Below are positions 26,974 through 34,384 of a DNA stretch of 64,000 nt, piece by piece. The DNA lies in NCBI GenBank assembly GCA_964590195.1, contig CAZPWJ010000016.1, positions 1 to 64,000 on the forward strand, read 5' to 3'. A model generated the notes under the pieces. The model searched no databases and had not been told where the DNA came from. It saw only the letters and a program-made list of their open reading frames with translations. The translations under genes were made by a program, and so were the position numbers. This DNA is from GCA-2731375 sp964590195. GTDB taxonomy: Bacteria > Pseudomonadota > Alphaproteobacteria > GCA-2731375. The stretch's first letter is position 1; every line of letters begins with the position of its first letter.

Positions 26974-27803
26974 GACGGCTCTCCCAACTCGGCCAGGGCT
27001 TTTTCGTAAACCTCGTCGGTGACCAGATTGTTGTGCCAAAGGAAACTGTCCTCGGCAAAGCTGACGCCCTTGCCCTTGATAGTGTGGGCGATGATCAGGG
27101 ATGGCTTGTCCATGGCATAGGGCAGCGCGTCCAGGGCCTCGACCACGGCCGCCATGTCATGGCCGTCGATTTCGCGCACGGCCCAGCCAAAAGCGTCCCA
27201 TTTCTGGGCCACCGGCTCCAACCCCATCATGCCGTTGACATGACCGCTTTGCTGGATCTTGTTGTAGTCCAGAATCGCCGTCAGGTTCGGCAGGCCCATA
27301 TGGGCCGCCGCCATCGCCCCTTCCCAGTTGGAGCCTTCCTGCAGTTCGCCATCGCCGATCATCACGCAGGTGCGGAAATCCTTGCCCTGCATCCGCGCGC
27401 CCAGGGCCATGCCCATGGCGACGGACAGGCCGTGGCCCAGACCTCCCGTACTCATCTCCACGCCCGCCATCTTGATATCGGGATGCATGCCAAACGGCGA
27501 TTGATAGGCGTAAAATTGATCCAGCACGCTGTCATCGATAAAGCCGGCGCGGGCCAGTGCCGCGCCAAGCGCTGCATTGGCATGGCCCTTGGATAGGACA
27601 AAGCGGTCGCGGTCCGGCCAATCGGGCTCGTCGGGGCGCAGGCGCAGATGATGGAAATACAAGGCGGCGAGAATATCCGCCGCCGACGATGAACCGCCCA
27701 TATGCCCGGATCCGGCGGCGTGCAGGGCACGCCACACGTTACGCCGGATATGCAGGGCATCATTTTGCAGGCCCTCGATCTTGGCCTGATAATTACTTGT
27801 CAT
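26970..27803 (-). CDS. Transketolase N-terminal half (split transketolase)
   Basis: 277-residue thiamine diphosphate-binding domain. The GDG...N pyrophosphate/Mg motif is IGDGELQEGSNWEG ... YNKIQQSGHVNG. GHMGGSSSAADILAALYF at the N-terminus and FVLSKGHANAALGAAL are standard transketolase features. It is coupled to the C-terminal half by a 4-bp overlap and starts 32 bp after the PhyH gene. GAGGA lies about 10 nt upstream of the ATG. Confidence 0.9.
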   Translation of the reverse strand: MTSNYQAKIEGLQNDALHIRRNVWRALHAAGSGHMGGSSSAADILAALYFHHLRLRPDEPDWPDRDRFVLSKGHANAALGAALARAGFIDDSVLDQFYAYQSPFGMHPDIKMAGVEMSTGGLGHGLSVAMGMALGARMQGKDFRTCVMIGDGELQEGSNWEGAMAAAHMGLPNLTAILDYNKIQQSGHVNGMMGLEPVAQKWDAFGWAVREIDGHDMAAVVEALDALPYAMDKPSLIIAHTIKGKGVSFAEDSFLWHNNLVTDEVYEKALAELGEPS

Positions 27804-27835
27804 GAAAAATTGTCCTCTATACGCGACGCCGCCAA

Positions 27836-28678
27836 TCAGGAATTCGGCTGCAAGATTACCTCCAATTGGTCCTCGGGCACATAGACATAAGAGCCGGGAC
27901 GGAAGTCATAGCCCAGATCGCCCAACAAACGCCGCTGGCGGGGTGTGCATTGTTCCGCCACATGGGATGCGACGGCATAGTCGTAAGGGCGCACGAACAT
28001 CTGGCAGTAGTTGTACAACAACGTCTTGCGCGCCTTGCCGGAGGTGTTGATGCCCGGTCCGTGCCACAGGGAATGGGAGAAAATGATGCAATCCCCTGCT
28101 TTTCCCATCAGCGGCACCGCGCCCGGCGTCGTCGGGGTCACGATCGGTTCGTCCAATTCCGGGAAGGGCCGCATGTGACTGCCCGGAAAGACCGTGAAAT
28201 TGGCACTGTCAGGTTCAAGGACATCGGTCAGCAAATACAACGCCTTCATGGCCAGGGGCCGGCTAGTTTCCGTCACCCGGACCCGGCGCAGGCCTTCGCC
28301 GCCGTCGGTATGGGTATAGCCGAGAAAGCCGGGGTCCGAGGCGCGCACGATGGCCTGGGACATGGAGAATGACAGATAAGGCCCCATGATATCGACGATC
28401 AGGTCGAACACTTCCGGCCGGTCGATCAGGTCTCTGAATGCCTGGTCGTAGGGTAGTATGTCCCGGCGGTCCATGAAGCTTTCCGGATCCGGGTTGCCAT
28501 GCTCCACCCAGCCGTAATGGCCGCGCGGCAGGTCGGTGGGCTCCCATCCCGGTTCGGCCCGCATGGCATCAACGGCATCGCAAAGCGCCGCCGCTTCCCC
28601 GGCGTCGAAGACCCCTTCGAGATGGACATAGCCGTCAATTTCCCAGGCACGGCGCTGTTGTTTGGTTAAAGTTCGCAT
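27836..28678 (-). CDS. Phytanoyl-CoA dioxygenase (PhyH) family Fe(II)/2-oxoglutarate oxygenase
   Basis: 280-residue double-stranded beta-helix oxygenase. The iron ligands are His123-x-Asp125 (GYTHTDGGEG) and His206 (LWHGPGIN), and Arg217 (GKARKTL) should bind 2-oxoglutarate. PhyH-family enzymes hydroxylate or halogenate small molecules and natural products. I place the start at ATG 28678 after GGAGGAAA; the upstream 47 in-frame codons are not supported. It is first of the minus-strand operon PhyH-tktN-tktC-LLM-MFS. The substrate is unknown. Confidence 0.85.
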   Translation of the reverse strand: MRTLTKQQRRAWEIDGYVHLEGVFDAGEAAALCDAVDAMRAEPGWEPTDLPRGHYGWVEHGNPDPESFMDRRDILPYDQAFRDLIDRPEVFDLIVDIMGPYLSFSMSQAIVRASDPGFLGYTHTDGGEGLRRVRVTETSRPLAMKALYLLTDVLEPDSANFTVFPGSHMRPFPELDEPIVTPTTPGAVPLMGKAGDCIIFSHSLWHGPGINTSGKARKTLLYNYCQMFVRPYDYAVASHVAEQCTPRQRRLLGDLGYDFRPGSYVYVPEDQLEVILQPNS

Positions 28679-28713
28679 GATGGTTTCCTCCCCATTGCAA
28701 GCATGCTCCCAAA

Positions 28714-28786
28714 TTGCCGCCCCTAAGACAACCATGTTTGCGCCTTGAATTGCCCGGTAAATCTGACACCTTGTGCATGGCGGCAA
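28714..28786. promoter_or_regulatory. Inverted repeat in the PhyH/citryl-CoA-lyase divergent region
   Basis: Perfect 8-bp inverted repeat TTGCCGCC (28714-28721) and GGCGGCAA (28779-28786) with 57 nt between them, in the 131-bp gap between divergent genes. GCAAnCATG-like half-sites also occur: GCAAGCATG near 28697-28705 and CATGTTTGC near 28733-28741. It could be an operator shared by the two transcripts; no regulator gene is adjacent. Confidence 0.3.
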
Positions 28787-28809
28787 AGAAACATGCAGGA
28801 GGATAACCC

Positions 28810-29601
28810 GTGCCCACACAAGATATGTCGAGCTGGCGGACCAGCATTTCCCAGGTCATCAGCACCGAGGAAGAAGAGGAAATCATGGTCCGGGGCCTGC
28901 CCTTGAGCCAGCTGATCGGCAAGATTTCATTCGCCGAGATGATGTTCCTGATGTTGCAGGGCAACCTGCCCACGGCGGAACAGGCGCATGTGGTGGATGC
29001 CCTGCTGGTTGCCTCGGTCGAGCATGGCATCGCGCCGCCATCCATGATCAGCCGTTGTTTTGCCTCCTACGGCACCTCGATCCAGGCGGCGGTGGGCGGC
29101 GGCGTGCTGGCGTTCGGCGACCGCATGGGCGGCCTCGGCGAACAATTGGGCCAGACCATGGTGGCGCATTTGGCTGGCCATGACCCGGCCAACCGGACAA
29201 TCGATGATGCGGTCCTAGACGAGGTGGCGGCCCGCATCGTCAGGGAGGCTGGGGAAAGCGGACAGCGCGTACCAGGCTATGGCATCCCCCTGCACGGCGC
29301 AGACCCACGGGCGCCTGGCGTCCTGGCGGTAGCGCGTGAAAAAGGCACCTTTGGCAATTACTGCCGCCTTGGCATGGCGATCGAGGCGGCGCTGGCGGCC
29401 CAGCGCGGCGGCAAAGTAGTGCCCATGAACCTGGACGGCGTCGGCGCGGTGGTTATTCTTGATCTTGGCTTTGCCTGGCAAAGCACCCGGCTGTTTCTGC
29501 TGACCCCGCGTTCGGTTTCCATGGGCGCGCATTATTTGGAGGAGCAGGCACAGGACAGCACCTGGCGCCATATACCCGCCAGTCAAATCAGCTATGATTG
29601 A
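28810..29601 (+). CDS. Citryl-CoA lyase-like, short citrate-synthase-fold protein
   Basis: 263-residue member of the citrate synthase fold, much shorter than citrate synthase (~430). The three catalytic positions are retained in the citrate synthase order: His in VEHGIAPPS, His in PLHGADPR and Asp in MNLDGVGAV. This small group is often annotated as citryl-CoA lyase and may cleave or form a short hydroxyacyl-CoA. The start codon is GTG with AGGAGGA 6-7 nt upstream. It is followed 27 bp later by a small alpha/beta-barrel protein and lies divergent from the PhyH operon. Actual reaction uncertain. Confidence 0.75.
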   Translation: MPTQDMSSWRTSISQVISTEEEEEIMVRGLPLSQLIGKISFAEMMFLMLQGNLPTAEQAHVVDALLVASVEHGIAPPSMISRCFASYGTSIQAAVGGGVLAFGDRMGGLGEQLGQTMVAHLAGHDPANRTIDDAVLDEVAARIVREAGESGQRVPGYGIPLHGADPRAPGVLAVAREKGTFGNYCRLGMAIEAALAAQRGGKVVPMNLDGVGAVVILDLGFAWQSTRLFLLTPRSVSMGAHYLEEQAQDSTWRHIPASQISYD

Positions 29602-29628
29602 GCACGGAATTAATTCAGGAGACCGCAG

Positions 29629-29979
29629 ATGCCTTTCAACGCCAAATACGCCTTCATGGTCAGCATGGATGTCGCTGCCGACAAGGAAGCCTTGTTTAAC
29701 GAGGTCTATGACGACGAACATATCCCCGCCCTGTTGAAAGTAGACGGCGTGGTCGCGGTCTCCCGCCTGAAGACCGTGCCCGCCACCTTGGCCATGGGCG
29801 GCGAGGAACATGCGGTTACGGGAGAGGGGCTGCCCCATTACATCGCGATCTATGAAATCGACAGCCCGGATGTGCTGAACAGCGCCGCCTGGGCCGAAGC
29901 GGTGGAGGAAGGCCGCTGGGGCGGCCAGGTGCGCCCCTACACCACCAACCGGAGCCACGTCCTGCGTAAATTGATTTAG
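29629..29979 (+). CDS. Small EthD/dimeric alpha-beta-barrel-like protein
   Basis: 116-residue protein with MVSMDVAADKEALFNEVYDDEHIPALLKVDGV, the layout of EthD- and stress-response-type dimeric ferredoxin-like barrels that bind small hydrophobic ligands. AGGAGA precedes the ATG. It is co-directional with the citryl-CoA lyase-like gene (27-bp gap) and overlaps the end of the convergent isovaleryl-CoA dehydrogenase gene by 4 bp. No catalytic residues can be assigned. Confidence 0.6.
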   Translation: MPFNAKYAFMVSMDVAADKEALFNEVYDDEHIPALLKVDGVVAVSRLKTVPATLAMGGEEHAVTGEGLPHYIAIYEIDSPDVLNSAAWAEAVEEGRWGGQVRPYTTNRSHVLRKLI

Positions 29980-31148
29980 GCCGTATCCTTGAACAGCTCC
30001 CGACCGATCAGCATGCGGCGGATTTCCGAGGTGCCGGCACCGATCTCGTACAGCTTGGCATCGCGCAGCAAACGGCCCGTGGGATATTCGTTGATATAGC
30101 CGTTGCCGCCCAGGGCCTGTACCGCCTCCAATGCCATCCAGGTCGCCTTCTCCGCCGCGTACAGAATGGCGCCGGCGGCGTCGGCCCGCGTGGTATCGCC
30201 CCGGTCACACGCCTTGGCCACGGTGTAAACGTAGGACTTGGCCGCATTCATGGTCGTGTACATATCGGCGACCTTGCCCTGCATCAGCTGGAATTCACCG
30301 ATCGGCTGGCCGAACTGTTCGCGCTCGTGAATATAGGGCATGACCACATCCATGCAGGCCTGCATGATGCCAAGGGGCCCGGCGGAAAGCACCAGCCGTT
30401 CATAGTCCAGGCCGCTCATCAATATCCGCACGCCCTCGCCCACCGCACCCAGCACATTCTCTTCCGGCACGGCGCAATCCTCGAACACCAGCTCGCAGGT
30501 ATCCGAACCACGCATGCCCAACTTGTCCAGCTTTTGCGCCGTCGAAAACCCAGCAAAACCTTTTTCAATCAGAAAGGCGGTAATGCCCCGCGGCCCGGCC
30601 TCCGGATCGGTCTTGGCATAGACCACCAGGGTGTCGGCCTCCGGCCCATTGGTGATCCACATTTTGGAACCGTTCAGGATGTATTGATCGCCGCGCTTGT
30701 CCGCCCGCAGGCGCATGGAGACCACGTCGGAACCAGCACCCGGTTCGCTCATGGCCAGGGCGCCCACATGCTCGCCGCTGATCAGTTTCGGCAGATAGCG
30801 GCTTTTTTGCGCCGCGCTGCCCTGGCGGCGGATCTGGTTAACGCACAGGTTGGAGTGCGCGCCATAGCTGAGCCCGACCGAGGCCGAGGCGCGGGAGATC
30901 TCTTCCATGGCGACACAATGTTCCAGATAGCCCAGGCCGGCGCCGCCGAATTCTTCTTCCACTGTTACGCCCAGAACACCAAGATCGCCCAGTTGTGGCC
31001 AGAGATCCCGGGGAAAAACGTTGGAAGCATCGATCTCGGCCGCGCGCGGGGTGATCTGGTCGGCGGCAAAGCCGGCCACGCTGTCGCGGATCATATCGGC
31101 GGTTTCGCCCAGGCCGAAATCAAAGGCAGGCAATGCGTTGGGGATCAT
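29976..31148 (-). CDS. ivd: Isovaleryl-CoA dehydrogenase
   Basis: 390-residue acyl-CoA dehydrogenase with the isovaleryl-CoA dehydrogenase fingerprint SYGAHSNLCVNQI and GSKMWITNGPEADTL. The catalytic glutamate unique to this subfamily lies in the LDYERLVLSAGPLG segment rather than near the C-terminus, and the end keeps GAGTSEIRR. It converts isovaleryl-CoA to 3-methylcrotonyl-CoA in leucine breakdown. GGAGGA is upstream of the ATG. Methylcrotonyl-CoA carboxylase is not in the window, although propionyl-CoA carboxylase genes lie 12 kb away. Confidence 0.9.
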   Translation of the reverse strand: MIPNALPAFDFGLGETADMIRDSVAGFAADQITPRAAEIDASNVFPRDLWPQLGDLGVLGVTVEEEFGGAGLGYLEHCVAMEEISRASASVGLSYGAHSNLCVNQIRRQGSAAQKSRYLPKLISGEHVGALAMSEPGAGSDVVSMRLRADKRGDQYILNGSKMWITNGPEADTLVVYAKTDPEAGPRGITAFLIEKGFAGFSTAQKLDKLGMRGSDTCELVFEDCAVPEENVLGAVGEGVRILMSGLDYERLVLSAGPLGIMQACMDVVMPYIHEREQFGQPIGEFQLMQGKVADMYTTMNAAKSYVYTVAKACDRGDTTRADAAGAILYAAEKATWMALEAVQALGGNGYINEYPTGRLLRDAKLYEIGAGTSEIRRMLIGRELFKDTA

Positions 31149-31227
31149 GGCGGCGTCCTCCGGTCTTGCTGAATATTGGCCGCCCTTGATATCGCCAGAG
31201 CTGGCAAAAAGCTACAATTTGATCTTG

Positions 31228-32550
31228 TTATAGCTTGATTTGCGTCCAGCCACGGCGCTGCCACAGGACCACGAATATCACCGCCTGCAGGATGCGATAG
31301 GCCGACTGTGTCGCCCAGACCGCGAACAGGCCAAGGCCAAGGTAAGGTCCGGCCAGCCAGGCCAGCGGCAGGCCCAACAGCCATTGCGTGCCCACCGCCA
31401 CCGCCATCACCTGCCGCACGGCGCCGGCGCCAAGCAGTGCATGCAGCAAGACCAGACCAACGCCATCGATGGCGATCGCCGTGCCCATCAGCCGCATGGA
31501 GCTCCGCGCCACGTCAATCACCTGCTGGTCCCGGGTAAAGCCCATGACGATCAGATCAGGTATCAGCAGCGCCGGCAGACCCAGCAGCGCCAGGATCAAA
31601 GCGGTCACCTTGACCACATCCCAAGCCCAGCGCGAGGCCTCGTCCGGGTCATCGCGGCCCAGAGCTTCACCGACCAGGGTCAAGGCGGCCAGGCCGAGGC
31701 CGACCGCCGGCAATATGGCGACAAGAACCAGATTGATCAGGATATTGATGGCGGCGACCTCCACCGTGCCCATCAGGCCAACGATCCAGAATATCGCGGT
31801 GAAGCCGGCGGCGAAGAGAAATTCCTGGATCGCCGAAGGTACGGACAAGCGAAGCATGGTCGCCATGGTTTCGCGGCGCGGTATCCGGCTGAGGAAACCG
31901 TTTTGCCGCGCTTCCTTCCAGCCCAGGGCGAAATAAACCGCCGTACCCAGGAACAATGAAATGGTGGTGCCCAGGCCCGAACCCTCGGTGCCCAGTTCGG
32001 GAAAACCAAATTTGCCGAAAATCAGAACATAGCTGATTACGACATTCGCCACTTGAATGACCAGAAGGGTATGCAGATAACGTCGGCTTTGCGAGACACC
32101 TGTCCAGTAGCCACGGAACGCAAAATTCATGCCGACAGCGACAACGCCCAACAGACGGGCGTCAAAATAGGGCAATCCCGCATCAATAACGCCCTGGTCG
32201 CTATTGATGATCGGCAACAGCGTGGATGAATAAGTCAGCAAGACAACGGTTATGGGCAGGCCGATTACCAGGGCCAGGAGCAAGCCGCCGGTCAAGGGCA
32301 CGGCGGCTTCATTGGCACGGCCCTCACCAACGCGTCTGGCCGCCATGGCCTGCACACCGGACGACAGGCCCATGACCAGGGCCGTCGCCATGAAAGCGGC
32401 GAAGCTGGCAGTGCCAACGCCGGCCAAGGCATCCTTGCCCAGAACACCGACCATGGCGGTATCGACAAGGTTCAGAACAACCTGAGAGACCATGCCGCCG
32501 ACAATGGGCAAGGCCAGATGGCCAATCCGTTCTAGACGCTGGCGCTGCAT
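31228..32550 (-). CDS. MATE family efflux transporter
   Basis: 440-residue multidrug and toxin extrusion protein with 12 predicted membrane segments. MQRQRLERIGHLALPIVGGMVSQVVLNLVDTAMVG is the standard first MATE half, and the second half repeats the pattern with LRLSVPSAIQEFLFAAGF. It exports small molecules driven by Na+ or H+. The start at ATG 32550 is 28 bp after the aminotransferase gene, so the two are co-transcribed; the ribosome binding site is weak, so coupling to the upstream gene is plausible. Confidence 0.85.
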   Translation of the reverse strand: MQRQRLERIGHLALPIVGGMVSQVVLNLVDTAMVGVLGKDALAGVGTASFAAFMATALVMGLSSGVQAMAARRVGEGRANEAAVPLTGGLLLALVIGLPITVVLLTYSSTLLPIINSDQGVIDAGLPYFDARLLGVVAVGMNFAFRGYWTGVSQSRRYLHTLLVIQVANVVISYVLIFGKFGFPELGTEGSGLGTTISLFLGTAVYFALGWKEARQNGFLSRIPRRETMATMLRLSVPSAIQEFLFAAGFTAIFWIVGLMGTVEVAAINILINLVLVAILPAVGLGLAALTLVGEALGRDDPDEASRWAWDVVKVTALILALLGLPALLIPDLIVMGFTRDQQVIDVARSSMRLMGTAIAIDGVGLVLLHALLGAGAVRQVMAVAVGTQWLLGLPLAWLAGPYLGLGLFAVWATQSAYRILQAVIFVVLWQRRGWTQIKL

Positions 32551-32578
32551 GGCTTTGTTAATTCGAGGCGCACGCCGC

Positions 32579-33952
32579 TTATAGCCGGGGCAGACTTTCC
32601 TCCGCCGCCAGCATGGCGACCGCCGCTTCGAATGCCGCCACGGTCTGATCCATGTCGTCGGCGCCATGGGTGGCCGAGATAACACCCGCACCGGCACCGT
32701 TGATATCGACACCGCCAATCAGCAATGCCAGGCGCAGCTTGTTCATCAAGCCCGGTGGTTTGGTCTTCAGGTCCTGATAGGGCACCGACAGGGGGTCGAA
32801 ATTGTTGGGATCGATAGCCAGTCCGGTGGCATTCATGAAGACAAAGAAATTCGCCTGCTGGCCATAGACGGCCCAGGCAACGCCGGCACGTTTGAAGCTT
32901 TCATTCAGCTTCACCCGCAACTCCCGTCCGAAGGCATCGGCCCTTGCACAGGCATCGCTGTTGGCGATGATTTCCAGGGTCTTGGTACCCGCCGCCGCCG
33001 AAAGAGGGTTGCCATTGAAGGTGCCGGGATGGTGGATTTTTTCAAAATCCTTGTCCGCCGCAGCCTTGAAATCCAGGTGCGCCAGAATATCGGCCCGGCC
33101 AACCACCGCACCGCCAGGCAGGCCGCCGGCCAGGATCTTGGCCAGGGTCGTCAAATCGGGCTTCACATCCAGCAAACCCTGAGCCCCGCCCGGATGCACA
33201 CGGAAACCGGTCACCACCTCGTCCATGATCAACAGCACGCCATGCTGTTCCGTCAATTCGCGCAATTGCGCAACGAAGCCGGGCGCCAGCGGGATCATGC
33301 CGCCGCTGCCCCCCGTGGGCTCCAATATCAGGGCGGCGATGTCGCTGTCCGCCTCCAGGGTCTGAGCGACAGCATCGATATCATCGGGATCAAGAAGGAC
33401 CACCTGGGCCGCCACTTCCGGCAACACGCCGGGCGTCGCGGTGCCGTCGAAATGCCCGGCCACGCCAAAGGCCATGTGATCATGCCAGCCATGAAAATGG
33501 GTGCGAAAACGCGCCAGTTTATTTTTGCCCGTGAAGGCGCGGGCCAGACGCATGGCCATCAAGGTCGCTTCGGTGCCGGACGAGGTGAAGCGGATCCGCT
33601 CGGCCGAGGGCACCAGGTTTTTCACCGCCTCGGCCCAGGCCACCTCGAAACGATGGGATGATCCAAAATGGGTGCCCGCCGCCAAGGCCTCCTGCACGCA
33701 AGCCTCGACCTCATCATTGCGATGGCCCAGCATCAGGGCCCCATGGCCGCCGAAATAATCCACATAATCATTGCCATCCGCATCCCATTTGCGCGGGCCC
33801 TTGGCCGTCTCGATATAAATGCCGTAGGGCGTGGTATGGCGGGAATCATGGGTGATGGCAGAGGGAAACTGTTCCAGGGCGCGGGCCGCCAGGGCCTGAC
33901 TGGAAGGTGTCCGGTCCACATAACGATTGACGATCGGGGAATTGCTTAACAT
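32579..33952 (-). CDS. Class III aminotransferase, glutamate-1-semialdehyde aminomutase-like
   Basis: 457-residue PLP enzyme of the GSA aminomutase subfamily. FGGHGALMLGH, RFTSSGTEATLMAMRLARAFTG and the PLP lysine in LTTLAKILAGGLPGGAV are visible, together with LIMDEVVTGFRVHPGG. GSA-AM relatives include amino-shift enzymes and aminotransferases in secondary and osmolyte metabolism, so hemL is not certain. Start ATG 33952 with AGGTGAG 7 nt upstream. An FNR/FixK-like box at 34010-34023 lies in its promoter region, and a MATE gene follows. Confidence 0.82.
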   Translation of the reverse strand: MLSNSPIVNRYVDRTPSSQALAARALEQFPSAITHDSRHTTPYGIYIETAKGPRKWDADGNDYVDYFGGHGALMLGHRNDEVEACVQEALAAGTHFGSSHRFEVAWAEAVKNLVPSAERIRFTSSGTEATLMAMRLARAFTGKNKLARFRTHFHGWHDHMAFGVAGHFDGTATPGVLPEVAAQVVLLDPDDIDAVAQTLEADSDIAALILEPTGGSGGMIPLAPGFVAQLRELTEQHGVLLIMDEVVTGFRVHPGGAQGLLDVKPDLTTLAKILAGGLPGGAVVGRADILAHLDFKAAADKDFEKIHHPGTFNGNPLSAAAGTKTLEIIANSDACARADAFGRELRVKLNESFKRAGVAWAVYGQQANFFVFMNATGLAIDPNNFDPLSVPYQDLKTKPPGLMNKLRLALLIGGVDINGAGAGVISATHGADDMDQTVAAFEAAVAMLAAEESLPRL

Positions 33953-33990
33953 CTCACCACTCACCTAAGCTTGTTCGATCCAGAGTTGCT

Positions 33991-33996
33991 GTTATA
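33991..33996 (-). promoter_or_regulatory. Candidate -10 for the aminotransferase gene
   Basis: TATAAC on the minus strand (33996-33991), 5 of 6 consensus bases, about 40 nt before the aminotransferase ATG. No good -35 sits at 16-18 bp; the FNR/FixK-type box is centred about 32 bp upstream of the start it would set. Confidence 0.35.
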
Positions 33997-34006
33997 GCAA
34001 AGCTGG

Positions 34007-34026
34007 GTCTTGATGGATATCAAGAC
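34007..34026. promoter_or_regulatory. FNR/FixK-type box (TTGAT-N4-ATCAA)
   Basis: Perfect 8-bp inverted repeat GTCTTGAT / ATCAAGAC spaced by GGAT. Its core, TTGATGGATATCAA at 34010-34023, is an exact match to the FNR/Anr/FixK consensus TTGAT-N4-ATCAA. It lies between the divergent aminotransferase and small membrane protein genes. On the plus strand it is centred ~40.5 bp before the predicted transcription start at 34057, the usual distance for class II activation. Confidence 0.7.
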
Positions 34027-34041
34027 TGATGTGCCATCCCG

Positions 34042-34050
34042 TGCTAGAGT
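34042..34050 (+). promoter_or_regulatory. Extended -10 for small membrane protein gene
   Basis: TGCTAGAGT at 34042-34050: a TGn extension with -10 TAGAGT (4 of 6). It would start transcription at about 34057, the A of the downstream ATG, which predicts a leaderless mRNA. The box at 34010-34023 takes the place of a -35. Confidence 0.4.
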
Positions 34051-34056
34051 GGCGGC

Positions 34057-34239
34057 ATGGAAATCATCTTATTCACCATCGCCGCGATCATACTCTACAT
34101 CGTGGCCGACCGTGCCCTGAATTATGTCGAGATGCGGCGCGGCGCGCGGTTTGAACACCGAAGCTTCATTTTCTTCACCATCCTGGTGACTTTGGCTGTG
34201 TTGAGCTTCGGCCTGATCCAAAAAATCGCCGGCGTCTGA
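34057..34239 (+). CDS. Small conserved two-helix membrane protein
   Basis: 60-residue protein with two predicted membrane helices (EIILFTIAAIILYIVADRAL and FIFFTILVTLAVLSFGLIQ) joined by a charged loop, NYVEMRRGARFEHRS. I recall similar short proteins with an RFEHRS loop in other alphaproteobacteria but cannot name the family. No ribosome binding site is evident before the ATG; predicted leaderless transcription starts at it. An FNR/FixK-type box lies 34 bp upstream. It sits 145 bp before the diiron protein gene. Confidence 0.65.
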   Translation: MEIILFTIAAIILYIVADRALNYVEMRRGARFEHRSFIFFTILVTLAVLSFGLIQKIAGV

Positions 34240-34384
34240 TACTCAAGTACTCCGGAAGAATTATATCCATTCAAAGGTTGCAAATACCAACAAACGCGGT
34301 CTATTTATAATACAAATATAATATCAATTATATCAATATTATTACAATTCGCCATTGTTCAAGAGCGTGAGGGCCGTTGATTGA
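34240..34384 (+). promoter_or_regulatory. AT-rich leader of the diiron-sensor operon
   Basis: 145 bp of unusually A/T-rich sequence in a GC-rich chromosome. It holds two perfect TATAAT hexamers (34306-34311 and 34317-34322), a TTGCAA at 34278-34283, and two direct TATCAAT copies 9 bp apart (34322-34328, 34331-34337). No TATAAT has a correctly spaced -35, so activator-dependent transcription is possible. Confidence 0.45.

Noticed and set aside
23869..28678. Sulfo-transketolase (Sqw-type) or apulose pathway assignment
   Set aside because: Split transketolases occur in these, but no isomerase, sulfonate transporter or other pathway gene is present, so the specific pathway was not claimed.
34322..34337. 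Second FNR box in the AT-rich leader
   Set aside because: The two TATCAAT units are direct, not inverted; there is no TTGAT-N4-ATCAA pairing.
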